Below the pieces are notes generated by a model that was given only the letters and a program-made list of their open reading frames with translations, was not told where the DNA came from and made no database searches. Made by a program: the position numbers and the translations under genes. A stretch of 64,000 bases of DNA. It comes from Hymenobacter guriensis (lineage in GTDB: Bacteria > Bacteroidota > Bacteroidia > Cytophagales > Hymenobacteraceae). The stretch covers positions 248,001 through 312,000 of the forward strand of contig NZ_JADWYK010000002.1 of the NCBI RefSeq assembly GCF_015773195.1. Direction: 5' to 3'. This document shows positions 35,316-44,203 of the stretch, piece by piece (within the stretch, counting starts at the first letter, position 1; each line of letters opens with the position of its first letter).

Positions 35316-36032
35316 ATGTCCAACCTCCTCAAAAAAGAAGGCGAAGAAGCGGATCTGAGCACGCCGCTGCTAGTGCCCATCAAGCGCCGTTCGTTTTTTA
35401 TGTACGCCGGTGCTACGGCGGGTGCTACGGCTCTGCTGCTCTCGGGCTGCGACGATGACAACGAAGATGATAAAACCCCAGCCGCCGGCACAGTAAGCTT
35501 AGGTATGGGTGATATTGGCGTACTTAACTACGCTTATGCTCTTGAACAGCTGGAAGCTGCTTTCTACGCCCAGGTAATCGCCACGCCTTACGCTAACATG
35601 TCGGCGGATGAAAAGACAGCCCTGACGGCTATTGCCAAGCACGAGGCCATTCACCGCGACTTTTTCAAGGCCGCTATCCCTGAAGCGTCGCGTATTCCGG
35701 GCCTCAACCCCGATTTCTCGTCTATCACCTTCACCAGCCGCGACTCGGTGCTGGGGGCCGCCAAAACATTTGAGGATCTGGGCGTGGCCGCCTACAACGG
35801 AGCCGGCCGTCTGATCCAGGATCCGAAGTACCTGCTGCTGGCAGGCAAAATTGTCTCGGTGGAAGCTCGCCACGCGGCTTATATCCGCGACCTGATTACC
35901 CCCGGCAGCTTCTCGGGCAGTGATGTGGTAGACGCCAATGGTCTGGACCAGGCGCTGCCGGTTTCCACCGTACTGGCTGCTGCCCAGAAATACATCAAAG
36001 AAACCATCAACGGCGACAACGTAGGTAAGTAG
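35316..36032 (+). CDS. Tat-type lipoprotein with ferritin-like domain, pair 1 first gene
   Basis: This 238-residue protein has a twin-arginine-type signal (KRRSFFMYAGAT) combined with a lipobox (LLLSGC), so it is probably exported folded and lipid-anchored. The ferritin-like core keeps a diiron pattern: LEQLEAAFY, HEAIH, FEDLGVAAY and SVEARHAAY, that is E, ExxH, E and ExxH. It belongs to the Ferritin_2/desiccation-related group. The ATG at 35316 precedes the twin Arg. The second ferritin-like gene starts 29 bases after the stop. Two paralogues of this pair follow at 37091 and 37813. Confidence 0.83.
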   Translation: MSNLLKKEGEEADLSTPLLVPIKRRSFFMYAGATAGATALLLSGCDDDNEDDKTPAAGTVSLGMGDIGVLNYAYALEQLEAAFYAQVIATPYANMSADEKTALTAIAKHEAIHRDFFKAAIPEASRIPGLNPDFSSITFTSRDSVLGAAKTFEDLGVAAYNGAGRLIQDPKYLLLAGKIVSVEARHAAYIRDLITPGSFSGSDVVDANGLDQALPVSTVLAAAQKYIKETINGDNVGK

Positions 36033-36061
36033 CCTTCTCCCACTCTCAATTTCCTTTTGAT

Positions 36062-36931
36062 ATGAATTTGTTCAATATAATCTCGGAGCTGGAGAAGGTC
36101 GACCCTGAAATCATGGACCGCCTCTCCCACCGTCGTAGCGCCCTCTCGGCGCTTGGCTCGCTGGGCAAGAAAATGGCGCTGGCCGCCGCACCAATTGCTA
36201 TCGGCTCGGCTTTCAACAAGGTTCTTGGTCAGAACAACTTGGCTGACACAACGGCGGTGCTGAACTACGCGCTACTGCTGGAGCGGCTGGAGTACAGCTT
36301 CTACGATCAGGCCCTGAAAGCTGCCACGCTCACCCCTACCCTCACGGGCGCTGCCCGCACGGCCATCGAAACCATCCGTGGCCACGAGCAGGCCCACGTG
36401 AACCTGCTGAAGACTGCCCTGGGTGCTGCGGCGGCCCCTGAGCCCGCCAACGGCTTCGACTTCGGCGGCGCATTTGCTACCTACCCCACGTTCCTCACGT
36501 TCGCGCAGGCGTTTGAAGACACCGGCGTGCGGGCCTACAAAGGTCAGGCCGGCAACATTCCGCGCGACTTTAGCCCGACCGTGGGCGGAGCTACCGTAAA
36601 CGTGCTAACCGTAGCCCTGCAGATTCACTCGGTGGAGGCTCGGCACGCAGCTCACATCCGCTACATGCGTCGGGGCGCAGCTGCCGGGGCGCAGGCCAAC
36701 ATCATGCCTTGGATTGTAGGCAAGGAGTCGAATGGGGCACCGGCCGCGGTATATGGCGCCGGCAACCCGGTAGCTACTTTCCCGGCTGAAGACAACATCA
36801 TGCAGGCTACCCTGACGCTGACTACCGGCCTGGGTGCTACCTACTCGGCCGAAGATGTCAGCGCGGCTTTCGACGAAGCCCTGGACAACACCACGGTTAC
36901 CAACATTGCCAAATCGGTGGTAACGTTCTAG
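36062..36931 (+). CDS. ferritin-like protein, pair 1 second gene
   Basis: This 289-residue partner has a twin-arginine-like start (SHRRSALSALGSLGKKMALA) but no lipobox, so it may be periplasmic. Its diiron pattern is LERLEYSFY, HEQAH, FEDTGVRAYKGQ and SVEARHAAH. Compared with the first gene it has an extra C-terminal region of about 70 residues. It follows the first gene closely and ends with a terminator, so the pair is one transcription unit. Iron-binding ferroxidase activity is an inference from the residue pattern. Confidence 0.83.
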   Translation: MNLFNIISELEKVDPEIMDRLSHRRSALSALGSLGKKMALAAAPIAIGSAFNKVLGQNNLADTTAVLNYALLLERLEYSFYDQALKAATLTPTLTGAARTAIETIRGHEQAHVNLLKTALGAAAAPEPANGFDFGGAFATYPTFLTFAQAFEDTGVRAYKGQAGNIPRDFSPTVGGATVNVLTVALQIHSVEARHAAHIRYMRRGAAAGAQANIMPWIVGKESNGAPAAVYGAGNPVATFPAEDNIMQATLTLTTGLGATYSAEDVSAAFDEALDNTTVTNIAKSVVTF

Positions 36932-36960
36932 CTGACTGCTGAATCGTTGTTGAATTATGT

Positions 36961-36992
36961 AAAGGCGCCTCCTGTTGCAGGGGGCGCCTTTT
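36961..36992 (+). terminator. terminator after ferritin-like pair 1
   Basis: AAAGGCGCCTCC pairs with GGGGGCGCCTTT (one G-T pair) around a 7-base loop, then TT. It separates the two ferritin-like pairs. Confidence 0.82.
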
Positions 36993-37037
36993 GCATGCAA
37001 CCCTACCGTGCCTTTCGTGCATCCCGACATAAGAGCC

Positions 37038-37045
37038 TATCTTTG
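37038..37045 (+). promoter_or_regulatory. TATCTTTG -7 box for ferritin-like pair 2
   Basis: An exact TAnnTTTG match lies 45 bases before the start at 37091 and after the pair 1 terminator, showing that pair 2 has its own promoter. Confidence 0.6.
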
Positions 37046-37090
37046 TTTGACAACCGGCCTCACGCCTGCGCGCCCAGGCCTACTTTTCTT

Positions 37091-37795
37091 ATGCCGAATT
37101 CTTTCTCAGCTTTTGACCGTCCTTTGCGGCGGCGTTCGTTTTTCCGGGTGGCAGGTGCTGCCGCCGCGGCTTCCACCTTGCTTTTAAGCGGCTGCGACGA
37201 CTCAGGCACTACCACCTCCAACCCCGACCCGGTACTGACCCTGGGCAGCGCCGATGCCGGCCTGCTCAACTATGCCTACGTGCTGGAACAGCTGGAAACC
37301 GCTTTTTACAAGCGGGTGCTGGACACGCCGCCCGCTGACCTGAGCGCCGAAGACAAGGACCTGCTCACCCAGATCTACCAGCACGAAATAGTACACCGGG
37401 AGTTCTTGCTCAAGGCCCTGCAAACGGCGAGTGCCACGCCGCTCAACACGGTGGAATTCTCTTTCACGTCACTTACTCTGACCACGCGGGCCGGCGTGCT
37501 GACCGCGGCGCGTATGTTCGAAGACTTGGTTGTAGCCGCCTACAACGGTGCGGCCAAGCTGTTTGCCGACGCCACGTACCTGCTGCTGCTGGGCAAGATT
37601 GTGTCCGTAGAAGCACGGCACGCGGCGCTGCTGCACGACCTGCTGCAGCCCGGCTCATTTGCCGACGCTACGGTGGTGGATGCGTCGGGTGCTTTTGCGG
37701 GCCTGGAGCGCAGTCTTACTGTGTCTGAGGTCATTACGGAGGTCAATAAATTCCTGGTTATCAAGATTTCAGCCGCTGGCCTGCCCACTTCCTGA
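37091..37795 (+). CDS. Tat-type lipoprotein with ferritin-like domain, pair 2 first gene
   Basis: This 234-residue paralogue of the gene at 35316 has a strong twin-arginine motif (RRRSFFRVAG) and lipobox (LLLSGC). Its diiron pattern is LEQLETAFY, HEIVH, FEDLVVAAY and SVEARHAAL. The two proteins align along their length with shared blocks (LNYAYxLEQLE, AYNGAxxL, KIVSVEARHAA). The next gene starts 17 bases after the stop, repeating the pair 1 layout. The ATG at 37091 is preferred because it directly precedes the twin-Arg region. Confidence 0.83.
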   Translation: MPNSFSAFDRPLRRRSFFRVAGAAAAASTLLLSGCDDSGTTTSNPDPVLTLGSADAGLLNYAYVLEQLETAFYKRVLDTPPADLSAEDKDLLTQIYQHEIVHREFLLKALQTASATPLNTVEFSFTSLTLTTRAGVLTAARMFEDLVVAAYNGAAKLFADATYLLLLGKIVSVEARHAALLHDLLQPGSFADATVVDASGAFAGLERSLTVSEVITEVNKFLVIKISAAGLPTS

Positions 37796-37812
37796 TTCGG
37801 AGCTTCTTCTTT

Positions 37813-38712
37813 ATGAATTTTCTTCAGCTTCTGGCCGACCTGGCCCAGACAAACCCTGCAGTCTATACCCAAGCCAGCCAGCGCCGCGCTATGCTTCGGC
37901 AGCTCAGCCAAGCCGGGGTGCGCGTAGCGGCCACGGCGCTGCCTTTAGCTGGCCTGCTAGCCAGTCCGGCCAAGGCCGGTATTCACGAAAACCTGCTCGA
38001 CTCCCTCACGCTGGCCCTTACGCTCGAGTACCTCGAAAGTGACTTTTACCGCACGGCCCTGGGCTTGCTGGCTCAGCCCGACGGCAGCCTGGTTTCTGCT
38101 GGCTTTGTGCCGGCCGATGTACGCGCCGACATTGAAACCCTGCAGCAGCACGAAGAGCAGCACGTGCAGTTTCTGACGACTGCCCTGCAAAACTCCGGCG
38201 TAGCCGTGCCCGCCCGCCCGCGCTTCGATTTCACGGGCAGCCACAACGGTACTACTCCGGCCCTGTTCCCGGATGTTTTCAGCAACTTCGACACGTTCTT
38301 GCGGGTAGCGCAAACGCTCGAAGATGCCGGCGTTCGGGCCTACAAAGGCCAGGCTATATTTCTCAGCGGCGACAACGCGCTGCTGGAGGCCGCCTTCCGC
38401 ATTCATTCCGTGGAAGCCCGCCATGCCTCACACATCCGGCGGCTGCGGCGCCTCCGCCAGTCGGGCACGGGCGAGGCCATCCGCAACTGGGTAGGCCCCG
38501 GCCTGAGCGGCAGCCCGGCTGCCCCGGCTACCGATGCCGCTTACGTGGATGAAGGAGCCATTACGCAGCCGCTTCCCACGGCCATCATCCGGCTCGATGA
38601 GCTGGCCATCGGCTCCGACACCGACCGCGCCCTGCGCTCAGCCCAGGAAGCTTTCGACGAGCCTCTGAGCACGGCCCAAAGCACGGCGCTGGCCAACCTG
38701 TTCATCTATTAA
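37813..38712 (+). CDS. ferritin-like protein, pair 2 second gene
   Basis: This 299-residue paralogue of the gene at 36062 has a twin-arginine-like start (SQRRAMLRQLSQAG) and an Ala-rich hydrophobic stretch ending SPAKAG, a probable cleavage site. The diiron pattern is LEYLESDFY, HEEQH, LEDAGVRAYKGQ and SVEARHASH. Its C-terminal half carries an Arg-rich segment (HIRRLRRLRQ) after the last ligand. It ends 35 bases before a strong terminator. Confidence 0.83.
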   Translation: MNFLQLLADLAQTNPAVYTQASQRRAMLRQLSQAGVRVAATALPLAGLLASPAKAGIHENLLDSLTLALTLEYLESDFYRTALGLLAQPDGSLVSAGFVPADVRADIETLQQHEEQHVQFLTTALQNSGVAVPARPRFDFTGSHNGTTPALFPDVFSNFDTFLRVAQTLEDAGVRAYKGQAIFLSGDNALLEAAFRIHSVEARHASHIRRLRRLRQSGTGEAIRNWVGPGLSGSPAAPATDAAYVDEGAITQPLPTAIIRLDELAIGSDTDRALRSAQEAFDEPLSTAQSTALANLFIY

Positions 38713-38747
38713 TCGAGAACAGCAATCATCAGCTAACCCACCTCAAT

Positions 38748-38795
38748 TGGCCGCCAACGAAAGCAGAATCTGCCCGTTGGCGGCCATTATTTTTC
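38748..38795 (+). terminator. terminator after ferritin-like pair 2
   Basis: A perfect 12-bp stem (TGGCCGCCAACG with CGTTGGCGGCCA) is followed by TTATTTTT. The remaining gap to 38992 is AT-rich leader sequence with no gene visible. Confidence 0.88.
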
Positions 38796-38992
38796 GGTAC
38801 TGGAAGAGGCTTTATCCGCATCGGAACCCGCTCATGTACAAGACTATGGCAGTACTTGTATTTGTCTATACATAGTCAGTATATTTCCCTATCGGCGCTG
38901 CAAACAAGCCGACAGGTTAGCTTTTTTCGAAGGCCTGCGTATACCTCGCCGGTTCCCCTTTTTTCACTCCGCACTACTAATCCCCGAACACC

Positions 38993-39187
38993 ATGCTGGA
39001 GTACGCCAAAACCATTCTGGTTAAAGTTAGCTTCGATAAAATTCTATTTGAAAAAGAGCTGCGCAAAGCCCTGCGCATGCTGGTTCCCGACGAGCTGCGG
39101 GAGCTGCGCGCCTGGTGCTACCAGCAGTTTGCCCGTGTATACCGCACCATCCTCAACCGCGTGTTTGGTCAGGCGGCCACCGCCTAA
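38993..39187 (+). CDS. small conserved-looking protein, 64 residues
   Basis: The protein is charged and helical ([23 protein letters not shown]) with no signal peptide or membrane helix. It resembles a short hypothetical protein I recall from Cytophagales, but no function is known. Its last four bases overlap the 3' end of the convergent queG. The compact ATG start after a 280-base AT-rich leader supports a real gene. Confidence 0.6.
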   Translation: MLEYAKTILVKVSFDKILFEKELRKALRMLVPDELRELRAWCYQQFARVYRTILNRVFGQAATA

Positions 39188-40149
39188 CTTCCCTCTTCTT
39201 CGGGCCAGATAACCGGTGCGGCGTCTGTTACGAAACGGATGTTGCGCTGTAGCCCTGCGTACCCCGTGCGCTTCACCGCCGACTGCTTGAACAGCTCCGA
39301 GAATAGCTCGTGGGTTATTTCCTGCCAGTCGCCGCGCGTGAGGTCTTTGAGGGCGGGATGAGCGGTAAACTGCGGCTCCTGGTGCGGCCGCGCAAAGCGG
39401 TTCCAGGGGCACACGTCCTGGCAGATGTCGCAGCCGAAAACCCAGTTGCCGAACTGCCCGCTTACTTCCCGCGGAATCTGGTCTTTCAGCTCGATGGTGA
39501 AGTAGCTGATGCACTTGCTGCCATCCACCACGTAGGGCTCGGTAATGGCTTGGGTGGGACAAGCATCCACGCATTTGGTACAAGTGCCGCAGTAGTCCTT
39601 GATGGGGCCGTCGTAGTCCAGCGCTACGTCCACAATCAGCTCGGCAATGAAGTAAAACGAGCCTACACCGGGCGTAATCAGGTTGGAGTTTTTACCCACC
39701 CAACCCAGGCCGCTTTTTTTGGCCCAGGCCTTGTCCAGAACCGGCGCGGAGTCGACAAAACAGCGGCCGCCTACCTCCCCTATTTCCTCCTGCATATCCT
39801 GCAGCAGCGTCTTCAGCTTGTCTTTGATGACGAAGTGATAGTCGCGGCCGTAGGCGTATTTGCTGACTTTGAACGTATCGTCGGGCTGCTGCTCTTCTTT
39901 GGGCGGGTAGTAGTTAAGCAGCAGGGAAATGACCGATTTAGCACCGTCGACAAGCAGGCGCGGGTCGAGGCGCTTATCGAAGTGGTTGGCCATGTAGGCC
40001 ATCTGGCCGTTCATATTGCGGTTGAGCCAAGACTCGAGGCGCGGAGCTTCTTCTTCCAGAAACCCAGCCTGGGAAATGCCGCAGTACATAAAGCCTAGCT
40101 CCGCCGCCCGGCGTTTGATGAAAGCAGTATAGTGGGCGGTTGGGAGCAT
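39184..40149 (-). CDS. queG: epoxyqueuosine reductase
   Basis: This 321-residue enzyme reduces epoxyqueuosine to queuosine in tRNA, using cobalamin and two 4Fe-4S clusters. The clusters are seen as [15 protein letters not shown] and [14 protein letters not shown] near residues 185-245. The N-terminal block is [18 protein letters not shown]. Length is within the family range, lacking the C-terminal HEAT repeats found in longer members. It has a TACTTTTG promoter box upstream. Confidence 0.95.
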   Translation of the reverse strand: MLPTAHYTAFIKRRAAELGFMYCGISQAGFLEEEAPRLESWLNRNMNGQMAYMANHFDKRLDPRLLVDGAKSVISLLLNYYPPKEEQQPDDTFKVSKYAYGRDYHFVIKDKLKTLLQDMQEEIGEVGGRCFVDSAPVLDKAWAKKSGLGWVGKNSNLITPGVGSFYFIAELIVDVALDYDGPIKDYCGTCTKCVDACPTQAITEPYVVDGSKCISYFTIELKDQIPREVSGQFGNWVFGCDICQDVCPWNRFARPHQEPQFTAHPALKDLTRGDWQEITHELFSELFKQSAVKRTGYAGLQRNIRFVTDAAPVIWPEEEGS

Positions 40150-40170
40150 CGTTGTTGAAGGGGCTAACTA

Positions 40171-40178
40171 CAAAAGTA
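40171..40178 (-). promoter_or_regulatory. TACTTTTG -7 box for queG
   Basis: The minus strand reads TACTTTTG, an exact TAnnTTTG match, 22 bases before the start codon. Confidence 0.5.
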
Positions 40179-40291
40179 TCGTATTGCGTTCCAACCTAAT
40201 CCATACTAGCTAGAGCCGGGGCATACATTCAGATAATTCTTGCTAACCAATATGGCAGTGAGGAACCAAGGCTTAGATATATTTCAGCATT

Positions 40292-40870
40292 TTACAAGCT
40301 GGCAATATCACGCCCACTTACTCTAAGATCGAAAAGAATTTTTCGCGTAATGTCTATTTTGGCCTCCCAATAATAACCGCACCCTCCTATAATGAATCCT
40401 TGTGCATTTTTCTTCCATGCAGTGTCTGCCGGTTCTCGATAAAATACCTGATCTACGAAATCATTTATATTTCTTCTAGGCCAATAGCATATAGTCAGAA
40501 TAATCTTATTCCCCCTTTTATCTGTATAACCAAAATACTGCCTTCTATACTTTTTGAGGTTATGGTAGATATTAGGCCCACAATCGTAAATAGTATGGGT
40601 ACGCACGTATGCTTTTTTCAGATTCTGGGATAGTATTTGTTCAGCTTCTTCTATATCACCTATAACAGGGGTAAAGCCTCTTTGAAGACTATCATCAATA
40701 ATAACAAGGTATTCCTTACTGAAGAAAACACCTTCTACTTTACCTTTTTTAAGGTATGTAACTGTATAATTATCAGCCTGCATTGTATAGGTTTTACGTA
40801 ATTGATTACTACTTGAGCAGGCTACTAACATACTAATTACACTTGCTGTAAGAATATATTTGAGATGCAT
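40292..40870 (-). CDS. AT-rich lipoprotein, unknown
   Basis: This 192-residue protein has a lipoprotein signal (residues 1-18, MLVAC) and a mature part with a conserved-looking TICYWPRRNINDFVDQVFY segment. It has three later Cys. The gene is far richer in A and T than ruvB and queG on either side and uses different codons, which suggests recent transfer. It has its own position between a ruvB terminator and queG. I do not recognise the family. Confidence 0.65.
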   Translation of the reverse strand: MHLKYILTASVISMLVACSSSNQLRKTYTMQADNYTVTYLKKGKVEGVFFSKEYLVIIDDSLQRGFTPVIGDIEEAEQILSQNLKKAYVRTHTIYDCGPNIYHNLKKYRRQYFGYTDKRGNKIILTICYWPRRNINDFVDQVFYREPADTAWKKNAQGFIIGGCGYYWEAKIDITRKILFDLRVSGRDIASL

Positions 40871-40883
40871 ATAGCGTAAATGA

Positions 40884-40922
40884 AAAGCGGGAAACAGTAT
40901 CGAAGATACTATTTCCCGCTTT
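40884..40922 (-). terminator. terminator after ruvB
   Basis: On the minus strand a 17-bp stem with one mismatch (40884-40900 with 40906-40922, 5-base loop) is followed by TTTTCATTT. It lies 22 bases beyond the ruvB stop. Confidence 0.82.
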
Positions 40923-40943
40923 GTTTCTTACCATTCCATATTC

Positions 40944-41993
40944 TTAACTGAACAGCTCCCCCGTAGTGCCGCTGTTGCCGCGCAGGTGCTGGGGCATGAG
41001 GCGGCCCAGGTGCTGGTAGGCGTGCTCGGTGGCTTCGCGGCCCCGACTGGTGCGCTTGATGTAGCCTTCCTGGATCAGGAACGGCTCGTACACTTCCTCA
41101 ATGGTTTCGGCTTCCTCGCCGCAGGCCGTGGCAATAGTGCTCAGGCCCACCGGCCCACCCTTGAACTTGTCGATGATAGTACTCAGGATGCGCTTGTCCA
41201 TATCGTCGAGGCCGCGGGCATCCACGTCGAGGGCCGAAAGGGCAAACTGGGCAATTTCCTGGGTGATGGTGCCGGTGCCTTTGATCTGGGCGAAGTCGCG
41301 GGTACGGCGCAGCAGGTTGTTGGCAATACGTGGGGTACCGCGCGAGCGGCGGGCAATTTCAAAGGCTGCATCCTCGTGAATGGGCGTGCCCAGGATTTCG
41401 GCCGAGCGGTTTACAATGCTGGTCAGCAGCGCGGCGTCGTAGTACTCCAGGCGGGCCGAGATGCCGAAGCGCGCCCGCAGCGGCGAGGTGAGCATACCGG
41501 AGCGCGTGGTGGCCCCAATGAGCGTGAACGGAGACAGGGAAATCTGCACGGAGCGGGCGTTGGGGCCCGAGTCGAGCATGATGTCGATGCGGTAATCCTC
41601 CATGGCCGAGTAGAGGTACTCCTCCACCACCGGGTTCAGGCGGTGTATTTCGTCGATGAACAGCACGTCGTGCGGCTCCAGGTTGGTGAGCAAGCCCGCC
41701 AGGTCGGAGGGCTTGTCGAGCACCGGGCCGGAGGTCATCTTGATGCCGGCCTGCAGCTCGTTGGCAATGATGTGCGAAAGGGTGGTTTTGCCCAGACCGG
41801 GCGGGCCGTGCAGCAGCACGTGGTCGAGGGCCTCGCCGCGCTGCCGGGCGGCGCCCACAAACACTTTCAGGTTTTCGACCACCTTATCCTGGCCCGCGAA
41901 ATCGGAAAAGCTTAGGGGCCGCAGGGCCTTGTCGATGTCTTTGTCGGTGGCGTCCATATGCGTGTTGCCGCCGGTGAGGTATTGTTCGCGCAT
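40944..41993 (-). CDS. ruvB: Holliday junction branch-migration helicase RuvB
   Basis: This 349-residue AAA+ protein has a Walker A motif GPPGLGKTT, Walker B DEIH and the sensor block [16 protein letters not shown]. It ends with the winged-helix domain typical of RuvB ([17 protein letters not shown]). It drives branch migration with RuvA. The ATG at 41993 gives the usual MREQYLTGG start; the frame upstream to 42023 is a leader artefact. RuvA and RuvC are not in the window. Confidence 0.96.
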   Translation of the reverse strand: MREQYLTGGNTHMDATDKDIDKALRPLSFSDFAGQDKVVENLKVFVGAARQRGEALDHVLLHGPPGLGKTTLSHIIANELQAGIKMTSGPVLDKPSDLAGLLTNLEPHDVLFIDEIHRLNPVVEEYLYSAMEDYRIDIMLDSGPNARSVQISLSPFTLIGATTRSGMLTSPLRARFGISARLEYYDAALLTSIVNRSAEILGTPIHEDAAFEIARRSRGTPRIANNLLRRTRDFAQIKGTGTITQEIAQFALSALDVDARGLDDMDKRILSTIIDKFKGGPVGLSTIATACGEEAETIEEVYEPFLIQEGYIKRTSRGREATEHAYQHLGRLMPQHLRGNSGTTGELFS

Positions 41994-42175
41994 GTGCAAA
42001 AGAAGCGGAAAGTTGAGTAGCAAGGTAACACCGACGCGGCAGGTTTCGTCCCCGGAGCACGCAATTTTATTAGCAAAATAACTGAAAGACCATCCGGTAT
42101 ACTAATAAATTTAGCACATGATAACGTTAGGCATTCTGGTTTGGCTATGTACCTTGCGGGCCCCAACTGCCTACT

Positions 42176-43141
42176 ATGTCCTCTGCCTCTGCTTCCTGGC
42201 TTGATGCCCTGCCGGCCGATTTCTACGATCAGCTGGCTCACTGCCTGAGTTTGCACGGCATGGCCTGCGCCGAGCTGCTGAGTTATCCAACCGCCCAGCC
42301 GCTCGCCGTCCTCACGCACCTGAACCTGGCGCAGGTGCAGGGCCTGAATGGCATCCAGACGCACGCAGCCCTGCTGCAAACCCTACGCGCGGAGCCGCTG
42401 GCGCTGTATCATCTGCTGCTGCTGGGGCGCCTCACGCTCGATACCTCGTTGGCCGAGCCGGTACTGGCCTATGTGCAGCAGCAGATGCATATTTCGCCGG
42501 AGCAGCTGGAGCAGCTGCGCACCTACTGCCTGGAACTGAGCGGAGCCTTCCTCGCTACCCTGGAAGAGCACGTGCCCGCCCCGGAAGGAGCGGCTTCCCT
42601 AGGGCTGCACCGGTTGGGCGTGGAAGAGGCTTTCGAGTTGCTGCTGCGGGCCCAGCCCACGCCGCCCGTGCCGGCGGCCAACCTGCGCCTGGCCGAGCCG
42701 CAGCTGCAGATGCTCCGGCTGGCCCTGCTGCTGGTGCATAGCCTGCCCGAAGCCGCCGACCACCCCTTTCTGCGGGCCGTGGGCCGGCTGCCCCAGCTGC
42801 ACCGCACCGCCCTAGAGCCCCTGATTGAGCGCCTGGGCCGCATTCACGCCCAGGAGCAGCTGCAGCTTACTATGCCCGAGCTGGTGCAGCTCTACCAGGG
42901 CATGCAGGTGTGCGGGATGGTGTTCGTGTCGGACGTGATGAGCCGGATTGGACTGGAAGACGTGTTTCCGGTGCTGCCGGCCGAGGAAAGCGCGGCCAGC
43001 GAAACGGCCCCGGCCAGCAACCGTCAGGCCGTGGGCGAGATGGTGAGCGGCTTCACGCGCTGGGTGCAGCACACCTTCCCCGACGACCCCGCCATTCAGC
43101 AGGCCCGCGGGGAAGTACTGGCCTTAGCCGATTTTCTCTAG
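42176..43141 (+). CDS. Leu-rich helical protein, unknown
   Basis: This 321-residue, strongly helical cytosolic protein is very rich in Leu, Ala and Gln. It has no signal peptide or membrane helix. Segments such as LALYHLLLLGRLTLD and LGVEEAFELLLRAQP look like helical repeats. No catalytic motif is seen and I recognise no named family. It has a TACCTTG near-promoter just upstream and no close partner; it is followed by the convergent HIRAN gene. Confidence 0.7.
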   Translation: MSSASASWLDALPADFYDQLAHCLSLHGMACAELLSYPTAQPLAVLTHLNLAQVQGLNGIQTHAALLQTLRAEPLALYHLLLLGRLTLDTSLAEPVLAYVQQQMHISPEQLEQLRTYCLELSGAFLATLEEHVPAPEGAASLGLHRLGVEEAFELLLRAQPTPPVPAANLRLAEPQLQMLRLALLLVHSLPEAADHPFLRAVGRLPQLHRTALEPLIERLGRIHAQEQLQLTMPELVQLYQGMQVCGMVFVSDVMSRIGLEDVFPVLPAEESAASETAPASNRQAVGEMVSGFTRWVQHTFPDDPAIQQARGEVLALADFL

Positions 43142-43182
43142 TATCGGGAGCCCGTGCATGGTCCGTTATAAAAGCACTGCTC

Positions 43183-43527
43183 TTACCGCGCCGGCAACAG
43201 CACTTCTATTTCCAGGTGCAGCCAGTCGTCTTCCCAGGCTTTGTGGGTAAGGCGGGCCGTGAGCGGAAAGCCGGCGTCGAGCAGCCGGGCCACGGTTTCG
43301 TTGCGGCCCTCGGGCAGGTAGCCCAGCCAGAAGGCATCCGGGCCGGTGGTGAGTACGCGCACGGCCCAGTCGTCGAAGGTGCTGTCGGCCTCACGCTCCA
43401 CCGCCAGGGCCTGCCCGGGCTGCAGCTTGGGCTCAAACTCGCGCAGGCCCGCGCGGTGGGTGGTGCCGGCCACGAGGCATTCAAGCAAAACCAACTCCAG
43501 GCCGGTGGGGGAAACAGCAATAGCCAT
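43183..43527 (-). CDS. stand-alone HIRAN-domain protein
   Basis: This 114-residue protein is almost entirely one HIRAN domain, with LVAGTTHRAG near residue 18, a central DDWAVRVLTT, LGYLPEGRNETVARLLDAGFPL and a beta-rich end. HIRAN domains bind DNA ends or stalled-fork structures in larger helicases such as HLTF. Stand-alone bacterial versions occur and are suspected to sense DNA damage. It is separate from any helicase gene and is convergent with the upstream orphan gene. Confidence 0.8.
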   Translation of the reverse strand: MAIAVSPTGLELVLLECLVAGTTHRAGLREFEPKLQPGQALAVEREADSTFDDWAVRVLTTGPDAFWLGYLPEGRNETVARLLDAGFPLTARLTHKAWEDDWLHLEIEVLLPAR

Positions 43528-43666
43528 AGGGCGACAAGATGTGGATGAAGCCGTAAGTATAACACCAACACCCTCAGTGCGCCAGGGCTGCCTGCCGGAA
43601 TATATAGTATTTCAGGCCCGGCGTGGTCGGATGCACCACTTACAGGCCCTAATTTCGCCATACACG

Positions 43667-44128
43667 ATGTACAGCAAAACCGAAGTAGCGCAGCTGCGCC
43701 AAGCCTTCTGGACCACGTTTGGTCAGTATATGCAGCCCGTACCCGGCGCCGAGGGCGAGCGGGTGAACTGGGTCAACTACAAAACCGGCCTTAAGCACGT
43801 CTACTTCCGCCTGCACGCCGACGCCCGCCACGCCACCATCAGCATCGAACTTACGCACCCCGATGCCGGCCTGCGGGAGCTGTTTTTCGAGCAGTTCCGG
43901 GAGGTGCGGCCGCTGCTGGAAGAAGCCACCGGCGAAGCCTGGCGCTGGGAGCCTGAAGCCGTGAACGAAAGCGGCCAGCCCGTAGCCCGCATCTACCAGG
44001 AGTTGCGCCCCGCCAACCTGTTCAGCCGCGACGACTGGCCCCAGCTGATTTCCTTTTTCAAGCCCCGCATCATGGCCCTGGATGCCTTCTGGAGCACGGG
44101 ACAGTACGCGTTTGACGAGCTGCGGTAG
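43667..44128 (+). CDS. DUF4268-domain protein
   Basis: This 153-residue protein has the DUF4268 signature (LRQAFWTTFGQYM at the start, VNYKTGLKHVYFRL, then RPANLFSRDDW). The family has no known function; in other genomes it can occur fused to nuclease or methylase modules. Here it is a single short protein. The ATG at 43667 gives the usual N-terminus; the upstream frame overlaps the divergent HIRAN gene. It is divergent from the HIRAN gene with a 139-base spacer. Confidence 0.8.
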   Translation: MYSKTEVAQLRQAFWTTFGQYMQPVPGAEGERVNWVNYKTGLKHVYFRLHADARHATISIELTHPDAGLRELFFEQFREVRPLLEEATGEAWRWEPEAVNESGQPVARIYQELRPANLFSRDDWPQLISFFKPRIMALDAFWSTGQYAFDELR

Positions 44129-44203
44129 AGCATATACCACTCGCGGAGCGGTATAAATTCTCCAGGTTGTTCCTTCTTACTTCTCTTCTTCTATTTCGCT
44201 TGT

